Shown: positions 42,347 to 56,600 of the stretch, one piece after another
Position numbering within the stretch: the first letter of the stretch is position 1
Layout of the letters: each line of letters starts with the position of its first letter
NCBI GenBank assembly: GCA_964247055.1
Contig: OZ176052.1
Location: forward strand, 5,022,001 to 5,086,000
DNA from: Paragordius varius
Lineage: Eukaryota; Nematomorpha
Reading direction: 5' to 3'
DNA length: 64,000 bases
The notes under the pieces: model-generated
What the model was told of the DNA's origin: nothing
Databases searched by the model: none
Seen by the model: the letters and a program-made list of their open reading frames with translations, nothing else
Position numbers and translations under genes: made by a program

Positions 42347-43134
42347 AAAGCTGTTTAATTGTTAATATAGTGACAAAAACGCAGCCTAGCACATAATAAT
42401 ATTGTGTTAAATTAGTTCATACAAAATATATATTATTACAAATATTTAATCTTTTATTAGTAAGCTTGGTTTACATCTCGGATGTTTATATTATTAAAAT
42501 GGATAGCACAAGTGAACCATGTACATTCTGCACAAAACTGTGGTCACAAAAGGATACCCTGTAAAATATTTTTTCAAATATATGAGAGAATTTCATGCCT
42601 CACGAGTGATATGAACCAAATATTACAGTTTTGTAATTGCTCGATATCGAAAAATCACAAAATTTTCGCACAGTATAGTAATTATTATTTTTTTAGACAG
42701 TGCTAAGTGCTTTAATACAAAAAATATAATTATTAGCAATTTATTACACGATTATTTTTTACATGATGGCATTTTGTGGTAGTTCAGTGGAGAAACTTGC
42801 CCCACCCCCCAAAAAATATCAATCTAATATATTTTTTTATCTGGTTATGCCGTGCGTTTTAAGTAAAAGTATGACCAATCTGTTTGTAGTTACCTTTTCA
42901 CCTGGCGCATTACTTAGATTCGTAAGGATAATTTCATATTTAAAAATAATAATATTTCAAGGACTTGGCATCCTGAGCCTAAAAAGTTATGCGTTCCTGG
43001 TATTTTTAAATATGATGGATAGTTTAAACCTGCCCACCCTAACCACCGCCAATCCTTGAATCTTAAAACGTTCACTTTCAAGTTAAAAATACTTTAATAA
43101 CTTATTAAAAGCATGAAAATTGAAAAAAAGAATT

Positions 43135-43368
43135 AGCAATATATCGTTATATGAGGCGCAAATGGCGGATTAATGGACGAAAAAGATATAATCGAGAAAA
43201 TATGATTTTTGATTGAACCAATATTTAGTTAGGCAGAGTTTTAGTAAATTAATCAGAAAATCATGTTAAAATTTCTTTATTTCGATTTTGTGTGAGCAAA
43301 TTTTATAATTCTATCTTTTTTATTCATTTGATTCGCCATCTACGCTGCTAATATAACGATAAATTGAT
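43135..43368. mobile_element. MITE with about 35-bp inverted ends
   Basis: 'caatatatcgttatatgagg' followed by 'cgcaaatggcg' at 43137 faces 'cgccatctacgctgctaata' with 'taacgataaattg' ending at about 43367, giving imperfect terminal inverted repeats around a 170-bp AT-rich core. No target duplication could be fixed. Confidence 0.6.
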
Positions 43369-44089
43369 CAACCTTTTTCAGCCATCGTGCTACTAATATA
43401 TTTTTAATTATTAACATTGAGAATGAATTTTCCGCTGTAGCAACCGTAACTGTTAAAGTCAAAAACAATAATAATGCTAAAATTAATCACAACTGGCTGA
43501 AACTGTTGGGTAATTGATAATTAATAGCTCTGCAAATTGCCAAGCATTGTTCCTTAAGCGAATTATAAATTGACACATTTGAATCGGAAAATATTTACTT
43601 AAATCTTTTAGATTAATTAATATTAATTTTTTTGAAGTGTTAATTTTTACTTCAATCATTTTAGTTAACTTTGATGGAAGCAGATATGAAAACACATCCG
43701 CTACGTTATAAAAACCGATTCTGTTTTAAATGAAAAATTGCGATATTCAAAATTTTATTGAATACATTTACTCTAAACTTATCATCTAAACTAGCAAATC
43801 TATGGTCATCGGCAAGTTCATCCATATGTCCTTTATTAATTATATTTCTTATCACTAAAAACAGGTTAAATACCCTATTTTATTGCCATTTCAATAAGTT
43901 TATATTTATCAATAATAATTTCATATTGCCATTATAATTACAATCAAGTAACCTTTACTTACTAATACCGTAAATAAAATAAGTTAACAAATTCAATAAA
44001 AGAAATAAAAAAAGGCTTTTGGGGCCTCTACTTAATGCTCCCCCTAGCTCCCTTCCGTTTTGCCATTGGGGTTGTTTAATCTCCTCAAA

Positions 44090-44440
44090 CTTTTTCGCAT
44101 CCATTTTTTCTTTAATTTGTTTAAATCGCTAAAATGGAAATAAATGTATATTATGGTTAAATTATAAGAAATTAACTTTAGTAAGTTTTAAGATTGGATT
44201 TTACTGGCAAAATATGGTATTTATTGATTTTAAAATCAGCTGTTTAGTTCAATCATGTTTAGAGTTGTCCAACTTTTAAACTCTAAAAACTGTAAAAATT
44301 ATTAGCTAATACATCATAACATTTTGACTAAAATAATTTTCAAAACACTAGTTTATTTAATGATTATGCTTTTAAACACAAAACTACCCCAATATGTCAT
44401 TGCGGTCAAAAAAGTGAAAAGGAATAAAGTGTATATACAG
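44090..44440 (+). repeat. Single arm of the dispersed palindrome family
   Basis: It contains the family blocks in order: 'ttatggttaaa', 'gattttactggcaaaa', 'gattttaaaatcagctgttt', 'caatcatgttt', 'aactacccc' and 'gcggtcaaaaaagtgaaa'. No complementary arm was noticed next to it. The 83-codon frame over this stretch (44324-44575) is not considered a gene. Confidence 0.6.
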
Positions 44441-44829
44441 CTTAATATTTACGTATCTGTATCTCCAATTGCCCAACAATTATGTGAATTTACCAACGTT
44501 AATAATGTAATTGCATACGTGTCTGCCCATGATTCTTTCATTTTTATTAGTATACCTTCAATTATATCAGTCTAAAACCTTACCTTATACATATCGCTTT
44601 AAGTTCGCTCAAAAAATCTAGTAATTGAAAAAGCTAACCTCTAATTACAGAATAGCTAACTAACTGCAAAATATAACGCTACATATTGATATTCTGATTG
44701 CATACACACAAATCATGAACACAGTTTAAATTTACTCATTGTAGCTATAGCGTGCTTTACCAAAAATTATAATGCTATTTACCTCTGTAACTTTTTTTGT
44801 TGATTAGCATATTTTATTGGATTAAAAAT

Positions 44830-47800
44830 TTATTTGCGATTTTTATTTGAAATAGTTTCCTCAAAATATGCCATTTGCCTACTGAGATATTCGATCCTTT
44901 CTAAAGCGAAATCTAATTTGTTGTAATCTACGATGATGAGATAAGTGGGATTGGTAGGATTTTTAGATTTTGAAGTAGTTGTGTTTCCACCTCCTCCCAA
45001 AACATAATAGCTTGCAATCTGATTTTCCTCGCCCCCAAATATCTCATCAAATTCAGTTTGGGGATTCACCATTGATCGTATTCTGCCATTTTTAAGATCT
45101 TCTGGGGTTTTGAAAATCAAATTTTTGACACTTTCGGCAATGTTAGAAACATTGTATTCTTTTTTCTGCGAATCCTATAAAAAAAATTTAAAATAATTAC
45201 TTATTTCAAACTTTTTGTTGACCCATTTATACCTATTTTTGCAAAAAATGCTATTGTGTCTCCTATCCAAAATATATTTTTTTTGTCAAAACATTGAATA
45301 TTCTTTTGAGTATGCCGACTAGTAATGAAGATAGGGTTTTAATGTACATTTCATGTGTAATATTTAATGCGGTTTTCGGATAAAAGTTAAATAAGTATTA
45401 AATGCTATTAAATATGGTTTGTTAGTTTTTTTAATTTTAATTTTGTATCTAGCAAATAAATTTTTTCAACCGAAACAACATTTATAATACAATAATAAAA
45501 ATGGATACAAATTTACTTCTTTATATTGCACCAATTTTCCTTCCAATAGTTTCGTATTTTTTGTCATTAATTTGTATTCATCTGTACATTCAAGGCAAAC
45601 TAAATTTTGTCAAAAATTATCGTTACATTTTCATTAATTAAAGCTAAAATATGATTATTCTATATTATTTTTTGTGTTACTTAAAAATAAAAACCATTAA
45701 TGTAATAAATTATTGGGTGTCCAACGCGCAGCTCGCGGGCCGCATTGGCCTCCGAGATGTTATCTGCGGCCCGCGAAAAATTCGGAAAATTATACATATA
45801 AATATGAATTCCAGAATTAACAAAAATATGCTCATAAAATCTTAGTAATATTGATAATAAGTCTTACCAATTGGTCACGAATTGGCAGAAACTGATAAAA
45901 TAAATAGTAGTTAAGTATTTTGCATAACGGATAAAAAATTTTTCGCCCCTAGATTTTTCAAATGCCCGCGAAGCCATTCGTATTTAAGACCCCTGATTTA
46001 AATAACTAAAGATGTATACATTTGCAATTTCTTTTGTTTTCTTTGTCCAAAGAAAATCCATAATGACATGCGCATGTATAGGAACCAGGGATGTTGTTAC
46101 AGATATGATCACAAATACTTTTGTTTTGCGTACATTCATCAATATCTAACAACAGAATGATTACAAATTATTATTGATTACCAATGTTAAATAAAAAATG
46201 TATGATAAATACCCTTGTCACATAGTTTTCCTGTCCAGCCCGTCGAACAATTACAAACGTTTGGTTCGATACAGTTTCCGTGTTTGCAGGGCGGTTCACA
46301 TAATGCTTAAATACGGGATCCAAATTAAAAATGAAACATAAAATTGTTTTTTTTATTTGTCTTGTATAGTAAAGAAAAAAGACATCTCTTTTTATTAATG
46401 TTATTCAATGGTAATTTAACAAAGAATATAAATCGTGCAATTTGTATATCATTGATTTTTCACAGAAAGGCGATTAAATGGAGTAAATTATATTCTATAT
46501 ACATTTATTTTTTATATAAAACCTTATTATCACACTTTGATTATTAGATTTTAAAAAATTTTAATGTATTGTAAAAAGTCTCTATTTATATACTCTGTTT
46601 GATTTGACGAATGGTTGATTATTAGAAAACTTTTACGAGAAAAGTCGATCTATCTTGTATAAATTATTTTACCAGATAATTTAAATAAATAAAAAAATAT
46701 ATATTTTATACCAAAATTTTATAGGTTATTTATAATATTTACTTGCTATATTGCCATTATAATGTTTGGCATTATTAGCAGATAACAAATTTTTGTTGTA
46801 AAACAGTTCCGAATAGTTTTTGTTTTATATTTTTTCATTTACAAAAGCCTAATTATATTGAAAGAACAAATAGCCAAAATAACTATCAAGTCGGTGATTA
46901 TAAAAAATTTTTAATTTGAAGTTATAGGAAAATAAGATCGCTGTATTCAATTTAAAATAGAAAATATTTTTAATCGTTTAGTACCGCCATTCCGGTTCCA
47001 TAAACAAGCGAGTAATTTTAGTAAATGATTAAGCCTTTTATGAGCCAAGCTATCCCATTCGGTATAATTTGTTAAAATTTTAGAAAAAAATTATCCCAAA
47101 TAATGTGGGAATTTTGGTTTAATAGAGCTTAAAATTTGCCTGATTGTAAAATTTGATTATTTTAAAATCCCAATGGCACTTAACCTTCTATACAGGCTCC
47201 CTTTTCTTTTGAATACATTTTCCATCCAGGACAGCATCCGTATTCTTTTCTTTCTTTTTGCACAATTTGAATCGAAGGTATTTCTGTATTTATGAAACTG
47301 TGACCCCTAATAAAAATGATAAAAAATAATTTTATGATTAAAACGCGGTACACACATTTATTGGGTATGAAAAAATGAAATAAATATAATGGACGCTTTA
47401 TCAAAAAATTATAAATTTATTAAGAATTTCAATATTTCTTTAAAAGTGAATAAATAGTGAGTGATCTATAATAGCTCTTATACGATTGCCCGTTATATTT
47501 CGATTTTTTAATATATTGCATGAAGGTGTAAATTACCAAAATACTATTCATTTTGTAACCCTGGCACCAAACTCAAGATAACTGTTCCATTTAATAATGC
47601 ATATTTTTTAAAACAACTGTCTTTCCATATGCATAAAACGCTTTCTTTGTCATCTCATAAATGTGACCATGTTTTTATTTTGGTCGAAATCAGATTCGGC
47701 ATGCTACCATTTAAATGTAATAATATTTGCACAATGAAAACTATCGTCAGTTTTTTTAATATAAAATGTATGTAGGATTTTTGAAACAACATGTTTAACA

Positions 47801-48044
47801 CTGTTGCCAACACCCCATCCATTAGATTTTATGACGAGTGATAATGAGTTTTATTATAGCAAAAGTAAACTTATACCGACAATTATAATATATCAAAAAG
47901 ACCCTTCCCATGCATATTGATCCATATTAGTCCGAAACCCTGTTTATTAAATCTTGTGAAATGCCCACTTATTTAAAACAAACTTCTGCTTGGCAAATTA
48001 TAAATAAATTCGCATGAAGATTTTTGGCTTAAGGTTCTCTAATA

Positions 48045-48101
<57 letters not shown>

Positions 48102-48572
48102 GCAGTGGTCAGAGTATGTGATAAAATAGCTTTTTATTAAATGCCAAACCCGAATGTATAATATGATAATATAACCAATTAGACATATTAAAATTAGATG
48201 GTAATATAATATTAATATACCGAAAAATACAATCCGTAGCCCATCCATCACATTTAGTTCCATTATGGAATGCAAAGTCATATGTTTCTTGAGAAACTTC
48301 TACCGTAATATTTTTAAATTCTTGATGTACATAAGTGTTTAGACAAACGGTGCTATAAATATTTTTGTTAAACAAACAAAGAATGGTTTAAATTTTGACA
48401 ATTAAACACCAAAAAATTAAAACCGTAATTTTGGAATGTCTTCAACTATTTTAGAATTAAAGTCTGGCAAAACTGGATAATATACTATGTATTCTTCACA
48501 ATAAATAGGCAAACCAACTATGATACTTATTTTGAAAAGAAGATTGATTATACAATTATCGTTTTTAAGCAT
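44830..48572 (-). CDS. Secreted EMI/EGF-domain protein, EGFL7/EGFL8-like
   Basis: Seven exons join in frame into 349 residues: 48572-48424, 48352-48221, 47306-47185, 46305-46213, 46145-46020, 45599-45517 and 45174-44830. The order is a hydrophobic N-terminal signal (LLFKISIIVGLPIYC); an EMI-type domain (VCLNTYVHQ... KCDGWATDC ... EYGCCPGW, about 53-125); one EGF repeat (CEPPCKHGNC ... CNCSTGWTGKLC); one calcium-binding EGF repeat (DIDECTQN ... GSYTCACHYGF); and a C-terminal helical segment (LDFALERIEYLSRQMAYFEE). This is the architecture of EGFL7/EGFL8, including the coiled C-terminus, so an extracellular matrix or vessel-type guidance role is possible but not shown here. A hAT-type element occupies the intron before exon 6. 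The start codon is only 178 bp downstream of the glutamine synthetase stop codon on the same strand. A gly-rich insert GGGGNTTTSKS lies in the last exon. Confidence 0.85.
45711..45994. mobile_element. Non-autonomous hAT-type element with GC-rich ends
   Basis: Ends are 'tattgggtgtccaacgcgc' and 'tatttaagacccctg'; inside are 'gcgggccgcat' and 'tgcggcccgcg' near the left end and 'gcccgcgaag' near the right. It is the same family as 40959-41204. The 64-codon frame over it is a by-product. It lies within the EGFL7-like intron between exons 46145-46020 and 45599-45517. Confidence 0.7.
48040..48100. repeat. (AT)n microsatellite
   Basis: About 60 bp of near-pure AT dinucleotides, with a short interruption near 48067, in an EGFL7-like intron. 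Other (AT)n runs lie near 9597-9618, 11815-11846, 28578-28600, 31758-31790, 53870-53890, 56886-56908 and 57275-57300. Several abut mobile elements. Confidence 0.85.
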
Positions 48573-48750
48573 ATAAAATATAGGATTTTAAAAATAATTA
48601 TTTATTAAAAAATCCATGGTAAGTTACATTTTATGTGTTGTACACATATAGAATCAGAAAACAACTGCATAAATTTTTTTAATCCATATATTCTTTATGA
48701 TTATTATTATATACTAACTATACAGCACATTAAAATCAACAGCGCACTCA

Positions 48751-50101
48751 TTATTTCATGTCATCAATCAAGCAAGTTTTGACTAGAATTTCTGTTACAC
48801 GATATGGATCGCAATTGCTGGCCGGTCGACGATCCTCCAAATACCCATGACCTTCTTCAGCCACTTGGCGTGGAATGCGAACACTGCATCCACGATTCGC
48901 TATACCAGATGTAAAATCATTTATGCTAGACGTTTCATGCAAACCCGTTAGTCTGCGTTTATTATCTTCTCCATTTTTGGCATCGTACACAGCTATGTGT
49001 TGGGCATGCCTTGCACTCAAGGAGGATATGTAGCGTTCAATAACTTTCATACCGGTTCCAGGTTCCCGCGTTTGACGCGTAGAAAAATTAGTATGAGCCC
49101 CGGCCCCATTCCAACCCTCGACGGGTTTGGGATCGAAGGAACAAACAACCTCATAGTCCTCGCACACGCGATTCAAAATATAACGGGCAAACCAGAGCTG
49201 GTCAGCGGCATCAATCCCATGGCAAATGCCAATTTGAAATTCCCATTGGGATGGCATAACTTCGGCATTAGAACCGGCTATACTCAGTCCGGCATGCAAA
49301 CAACTATTGTAATGGGCTTCTTCAATCTCGCGTCCAAACATTCGATCAGCTCCAACGCCACAATAATATGGACCTATGTTAGGGAGAAAAACTATTGAAA
49401 GTAAAATGTTTACCATCATATTTGATTTTAAAGTGACCTATTTCAGATCATTTTTTAAACGAGATAAGTAAGCTAAAGAAAAAAATTGTTATATGATTGA
49501 CTAGGAATTTAAACTCTAACGCATTTTTACAAATTAAAAATTGAATTATACTATATAAAATAACTAAACACCGTACCTTGTGATCGAGGAAATCCGTTTT
49601 TAGGCCACCCCAATGGATTTTTATCCAGGTCCATTAAATTGTATTCTTGTTCGATCCCAAACCAGGGTTCAGAATCAGCTACCATATCCATTGTAGTTTT
49701 GCACGTATGACGGTGGTTTGTTTCTGTCGGTGTTTTGTCATACCTCATGGTTTCACAAAGAACAAGCATGTTATTTCCTCTTTTGAATGGATCTCGACAC
49801 ACTGAAACAGGATAAAGATATATGTCTGAGTTTGATCCTTCGGCTTGATAGGTGCTGGATCCATCATAATTCCATATGGGATAGTCTATGGTTTGTTAAT
49901 TAACCATAATATAATGCTTAAAGTCAAAAAAATAAAATTTGTTGTGAAGTTACCTTCAATCTTATGGGGTAAAATTGGGAGTGTTCGTGTTTTGGCTCTA
50001 AGGTTTTCACCGGTACCATCAATCCATATATATGTGGCTTGAACAGTGGTGCCCAAGTCAAATGTCATATATTTATGATATAAGGAGTGTGGATTTTTCA
50101 T
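48751..50101 (-). CDS. GLUL: Glutamine synthetase (eukaryotic type II)
   Basis: Makes glutamine from glutamate, ammonia and ATP in the cytosol or mitochondrion. Three exons (50101-49954, 49885-49577, 49373-48751) give 359 residues, close to the usual 350-375. The GSII landmarks are in order: [18 protein letters not shown] near the N-terminus; [57 protein letters not shown] (metal-binding Glu pair); GRPEQ-type [27 protein letters not shown] (the usual Cys before His is Ala here); [15 protein letters not shown]; and [14 protein letters not shown]. It is co-oriented with the EGFL7-like gene downstream (178 bp) and the collagen gene upstream (540 bp). The protein is more diverged than most animal GS but every active-site block I can name is present, so it should be active. 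Confidence 0.95.
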
Positions 50102-50641
50102 TTTTTTTAAAACCGTAAAATATATTAAAGATTTATATATTGCACGTGAGTGATAATGTGTTATAAATCTAGAATGATGGATAAAAACTTTATTTGCTAA
50201 AAAGGATTAATATAACAAAATAGCTGCTTATATAGCTTGATAACTGCCAATTGGTAATATAAATGTAAATAAATTAGACGTTAACTAAAGAAGATAGTTT
50301 ACAAACCTATAAATTAACCATTTTAACCAATAAACATTTAAGTAAGTATATACTTTAAATGAATTGCAAACAAACAAAAATAGAGTTATTTGGTTAAGTA
50401 TTTATTTATTTCGTTTTATGCCATACAATAAATTGGAATCTTGACAATTTTAGTAGTATGATCAAAAATTGTAATAAAGAAAGTAATTATATCATACATA
50501 TAAAAAAATATTAAAAGGCAATATTAAATATAAATATATAATAATTTTGTTAAAAGGATTTTATAGCGTTGCCAAATGCAACATGTTTATATAATCTCTA
50601 AAAACTCACATAACATATATAAAAAAGTATTTTAGTTTTCG

Positions 50642-53600
50642 CTAAACTGTGCACACGACACATGGTAATATATCCGTTTTGCAATGTAAGGATGAATCAT
50701 GGTCATACCAACAAGGCATTTTAACAAACGATAAGTACGGCTCATTCCCAGGAGCTGTTTGATAAAATGTGGCATCAGATGATCCCGTGTAAGATTTGCT
50801 TGGCTCCAAATCGACACATAGGTACTCAGACCATTGATAATGACTATATTCTTCGTTATTTGAATCTTTCAAGTTTTCTTCATAGTTATAAGGAGGACTT
50901 CTAGCACTGTTTTTATTTTTGGGTGATGTTTTGGCAGCAGATGAGGCTGGTATATACTTAACGTTTCGTTTTTTCCATGTAAAAGGTTCAAATGGATTAT
51001 TGGAGGATGCTCCGTAGTTGGTGTAACTTTCTCCATCTACATAAATAAATATATTTAAATAAATATATTATAAGAAATAAGCTATAAAATCCATTTAATA
51101 CAAGTAAAATAAGATAATAACAAACTGTTGTAGGGTAATATATCCTCATGGGCATATCCAGTCCCTTGATGATTGATTTCATTGTTACTATAACCACCAT
51201 GATACGTATCATATCCGTGTCCAAAAGAAGCGGTTTTATAAGTTGGTTTACGTTCGTGTTGAGTAGCCGCTAAGAATCCTCGGTAAATTAGGGACCAAGA
51301 TGGAGGACATTCATACTTTCCAGCTATCATAAGGGATGATGTTGCACCCGTTTTAACACACACTGTGCATAACAAAGGTGGGGGTTTAGGCTTGCTAACC
51401 GGGGTTCTGGATGATTTTCCGCCTCCCCAGCGTTTATAATTCCATTTTATATGAGCCGTGGCAGAGTGTAAATCATTCTGATCGAGCGTAAGTGAATCTT
51501 GTAAAATGCTTATGGCTTCGACATGAGCCAAGTTTTCATGCGATTCCCAATCATAGTCATGATTGATTTCCTGACCGTATGAATGGGGCAGCAATTCCGG
51601 GTCATGTGGCAAACAAAGTATATTACGGCCGCCACCGGCCCCCGTAGCATGATTGAAAGTAGATGTTACACTGATACCTTAATATATATGTTAATATTTC
51701 TTGGTTATCATTTTCAAATTATTAATAATAACCATGTTTTTTGTTAAATATGCAAATAATTTTATTCTGAATATTTAATATGAGTTATTTGATTATTAAT
51801 GATTCCAAAATATATCATTTTATCACCTGCATATAATTTTTCATCACCATTGGCACAGAAATGTTGATCCCCATAATGGACGTATTTCACTGCAGGTACA
51901 AACTTACTATTTAATATATGAATGTATTACTGTAATATTATTTATTTTTCAAAGACGCAAAATTTAAATGTGTATATAGGTTATATATGAAATATAATTA
52001 TTTAGTTCCTTTTTAACAACCTAATAATTGGAATATTTTGGCATTGGCAAGCGCTATCTTTTCCATTGTCACCGTCAGGACCAGGAATGCCATTTAATCC
52101 AGGTAGTCCTATACTTCCCTTTATACCCGGTGGACCTTGTGGTCCCGGTTTTCCTGGAATCCCGACAGGCCCCTGTGCTCCATTTAAACCAGGTGGACCC
52201 TAAACAAACAAAATTATTATGATAACATTTATTTTGGTGCTTGTATGTCTTAATTTAATAAATAATTTTACCAATATTCCTTTCAGTCCGGGTAGGCCCG
52301 GGAGCCCCTGTAGTCCTTTCGGTCCATTGTCACCAGGCGGTCCGACCAGTCCTTTCATTCCTGGAGTTCCAGGCTGACCTCGAGGCCCTTTTTTGCCTGT
52401 TTGTCCAGGAATACCTGCATGACCATTATCTCCTTTAACACCGGGTGGTCCCTAAAACATGACAGATACGTTTTTTACTGGCTGAAAATCAATCACTAAA
52501 CATATTCTTTATCACAAAAATATGGTTTAAATATTGCTATAATAACTTTTAACTAATAAGATGTCGTTATTTGTCACCATGCAACATGGTTTAAAATATT
52601 ATTTATAAAATTAGGCCATATAGCATTCTACATTAAAGATAATTCACATATATAAAATTAATTCATGGTTAAATATTTACATCTGGCCCTCTAGCTCCAC
52701 GATCACCATTTTTTCCTGGTTTTCCGGGCCAACCTTTGCGGCCGTCTCTTCCATCTATACCTGGCGGACCAGTTTTACCCATTTTACCCTGAGGCCCTAT
52801 CAAATTATATAAAATATTTTTCTATGATTGATCCGTAACATTGTCTATGTTAGGAAACTTAAAAATACGCAAGCATTATATAAAATAATTTATCAACATG
52901 TTTGTCGCACAGTTATATTATACTAAATATAAACGTACACCCTATTATATTAAAAGCAAGTATTATGATCATAATATTAATCAATTTTATCAATAATTTC
53001 TTTTAGATAACATATATAACCTGGATCTCCAGGAGGTCCTGGAACCAAACTATCATTCCCAGGGGCACCGTCTTTCCCAGGTTTACCGGGAACGCCTTCA
53101 CGCCCAGGTTTTCCTGGTTTTCCAGGCAACCCATTTTTGCCGGGCGATCCCATTTTACCAGAAATGCCATTTTTTCCAGTAATTCCATCTTTTCCGGGGT
53201 TTCCAGGCTTACCTGGCATTCCATCCTTCCCTGGTGGCCCAATAACAGTTTCGTTGGGACTGTTGCCTTTACTCCCTTTTAATCCCTAATAATGTCACAT
53301 TTATGTGAATAATGTAAGTTTTACGATCACTATGAAAAAAATTATAAAAGTATAACTAATATCACAATGATTTATTTAAATTTAGATCTAAAAGCTACGA
53401 AAAACTAGTGATCAACGAACAACCATTTGTAGTAAAACAGTCATATATTAATCACGGGACATTAATAAAATTATTAATTAGGTTTTTTGGAAGGTTATGG
53501 TGATTTTTCATGCAAATATAAAGTATTTTGCGTTTTTAAGATGTATTAATACGGTAACTGATAATGATTTTTAATTGAACAAAATCAATAAACCCTAAGT

Positions 53601-56600
53601 CCTTTATTTCCTTTGAGGCCTAGTTTTCCAGGCGGGCCAATGGCACCTTTCGATCCCGGCTTCCCGTTTCTCCCGTTTAAACCTGGCTTCCCATCTTTCC
53701 CGGATTTCCCCCTAAAACCCTAACAGAAAATTTTGTTAAACTAATATTTTACATTGGAACCATCATTTTGGCAGTCAATTAAAATTATGAATTGTATATT
53801 ATTTACAAAATTTATATAACTTTTAATGAATACGACAATATAATAATGCTGGTGATAAAACTGACATCAATATATATATATATATATATTCCTACAAATA
53901 AATAATCTTTGCTTAAAACAAATATTTGATGATGATAATTAAAAACTGGCGGTGGGCGATTTGCAAAAAATTACCTCTATTTAATAATTTTAACGGTATT
54001 CATTTATGAAAAAAATGTTATATCATATACTTTTGGACCCGTTTTTCCTGATGGCCCGAGTTTCCCAGGCTCTCCATCGTGACCATGCTTTCCTCTTCTC
54101 CCTTGCTTGCCTTTTATACCTTTGACACCAATTTTTCCCTGTTGACCAGGCAAACCCTAACATTCGAAAACATTGTTAATGTATACGCAAAACTGTATAA
54201 TCAAAATAAAAAGCAATATTAATTTGCTGATTGTCTAAATCCGTGGTGTCCAAAACAGATATTTTGAGGGCTGCTTTAATAATTTTGGCTTTTTTTTAAT
54301 TTTGGGTCATTTTTGGATGTTAAATTTTATAAATAATCGTAAATTTTTGTATAATTTTAACATTTTTAGAGCAACTTTTGCGTACCAAGCAAAGGGTATC
54401 GGACATCACTCGTCGAAAATATGAACGTTATAAATACTTAAAAACACAAAATCTTTCACAACACTATCTGGAAACCCCAATTCATATATTAACTTCCAAA
54501 ATATACTTTATCCCCTTTCAAACCCATTTGTCCATCTTTTCCGATATGGCCAGGTGAACCACTTTTTCCAGGTTTTCCATTTTTACCGGGTTTACCTGGT
54601 TTTCCTGGCAAACCAGAAGCTCCTACATCTCCCTATTAATGAAGAATAAAAAATAAAAAAAACTTTAATACCGCATATATGTGGTTGCAAAATAGGGTCT
54701 TATTTCAACAACAATCTTGTGTTTAGCGATAATTATATAATAATTATGGACGAATGGAAATTTAAAAACATTTAACTAAATATATAATATTTTTGGGAAT
54801 GAGAATTAGTAAATAATCACCTGCTCATAACTGTGCACACCATTTTTCCCGGGTGTCCCAGCTTTACCAGGCTTTCCGTTAAGGCCAGGTTTTCCATTTA
54901 ACCCATCTCTACCAGGAGTTCCATCTTTACCTGGTAAGCCAATTGATCCCTAAAATAAACGAGGATAAGATTAAATGCTTGTTATTTGAATCGTCATAAA
55001 ATTGTTTCTGTTTTGTAAGATTTTTTACATTAAAATTCGGTATATTGACATTTTATCTGATCCAGTCGTGCTCCAACCACTGACCGGCCGTATGCAGCCC
55101 TAAAAGTGTTTTTTATGGACCTAAATTATTGATTTTTTTATTTGCTTGCTTAGAAATACATGTAAAACTTACTTTTACAATTCGGTTTGATCATCATGTG
55201 CATCTTGTATTGATCCCAATATTGAGAATTATCGCAAGACAATAATAATAAAAGGTACATTTGACAAGATTTGTCAATATGAAAATATAATAAAATCAGT
55301 TAACGTTGTGTTAATCCCTCAATTTATACATGCAAGGCAGAATATTCAAAAATATCATGATTTAGATTGGTCTGTAATGATGTTAAACCAAAAATGTTAA
55401 AAATTATTGATCAATATAAAATGATTTCCATCTAGTTGTTAATTTTATCAAAATATTTTCAACTAAATAAAATAAAATGCCTTTTAGCTGCGATTTAATG
55501 CGACTCACAAAAGTATCAGTAGAGTGTAAAAGTTTGCATAAGTGTCAAACAGCCAAGCATATGTCGGTATTATATAGTGGACGGCTCTTGAGACAAAAAA
55601 ATATTTTATTCAGCCCGTGAAATTTTTTGCTGAACAGCACTCATATAATCTAAGATTTACTTAGTGTCACAAATAAAATTGTATTTAATGATAATTGCCT
55701 TCCACAGATGTTAAATTAAAATTTGTATTTGTCAGCATGTTAGTTGATAAAATTGGTTAATATTATTTGGTAAGTAAACGTTAATATAAATATCATTATA
55801 TAAATTTAAATTTTACCTGAGCCCCCTTGATTCCACGCAATCCCGGTTTCCCATTTTTCCCGGGCCGACCTTTATATCCATCTATTCCTGGTTTGCTTCT
55901 TCCAGGTTTCCCTCGTTTGCCAGGCCGTCCATGTCTCCCGAGATATCCGTCTGGGCATTCTATACACCAACCAAGTTTTCGTTCCTCTGTTAATAGATTA
56001 ATAAAGACATTTACTATGTCTCTCTCACACTGCTGTCATACAACATAAAAAACCTTGAATTTAAAGTTGGTTGATTTAAAATTTTAGTTTTATTAAAATA
56101 TATAACACTGTGTGCAAAAGAATTATAACAAATTTTTTTTCATGAGATATTATGACCAGGGAATTCATTTGCCGCAAACTTTTTCTTTATTGAGAACCTA
56201 GTTTTGAAATATTGAGAGAAAATCAAAATTGGGCAAAAAGTGATTAATAAGGATAATTATGGTTAATTAAAAAAATAATGATAAAACTTGAGGTATATTT
56301 TAGCAGATGTTTACAATTTATAAATAGCCTAAAATCATATAGTTAGGGTTTTTAAAAAACCGATCAATAAATCGCGTTTTTTTACATACTTAAAAGATTA
56401 AAAGTTTTTTATGAAACTATACTAAAATATTTTTTTTAATCATTTACTAGCTAATATTAAAATCTTATCATTCATATTATTCAGTAAAATAACTTAAATA
56501 TCAAAATCAAATTAAAAAATATTGTTTTTATTTTTTCATTTTTTTGTCACCTGGTTTATAAATTTTTAAAAAATTACTGTTTTTTTGGAATCTTACATGA

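Noticed and set aside
42763-43059. 98-codon frame in the coronin-EGFL7 intergenic region
   Set aside because: Hydrophobic residues dominate without a recognisable domain, and it is surrounded by repeats; not enough to call a gene.
43483-43695. 70-codon minus-strand frame
   Set aside because: A weak impression of a structured fragment, but no flanking exons, splice sites in phase, or identifiable family.
48997-49398. 133-codon plus-strand frame
   Set aside because: It is the complement of the last glutamine synthetase exon.
50642-51677. Collagen IV NC1 domain
   Set aside because: The first impression from Cys-containing C-terminal blocks did not hold: CPPSW..IY.GFL, GGGRN.LCLP.DPE and terminal CVVCT fit the short-chain collagen C4/spongin type, and the tandem NC1 Cys pattern is absent.
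52028-52222. Plus-strand frame over Gly-X-Y sequence
   Set aside because: It is the complement of a collagen exon; Pro/Gly codon symmetry keeps the opposite strand open.
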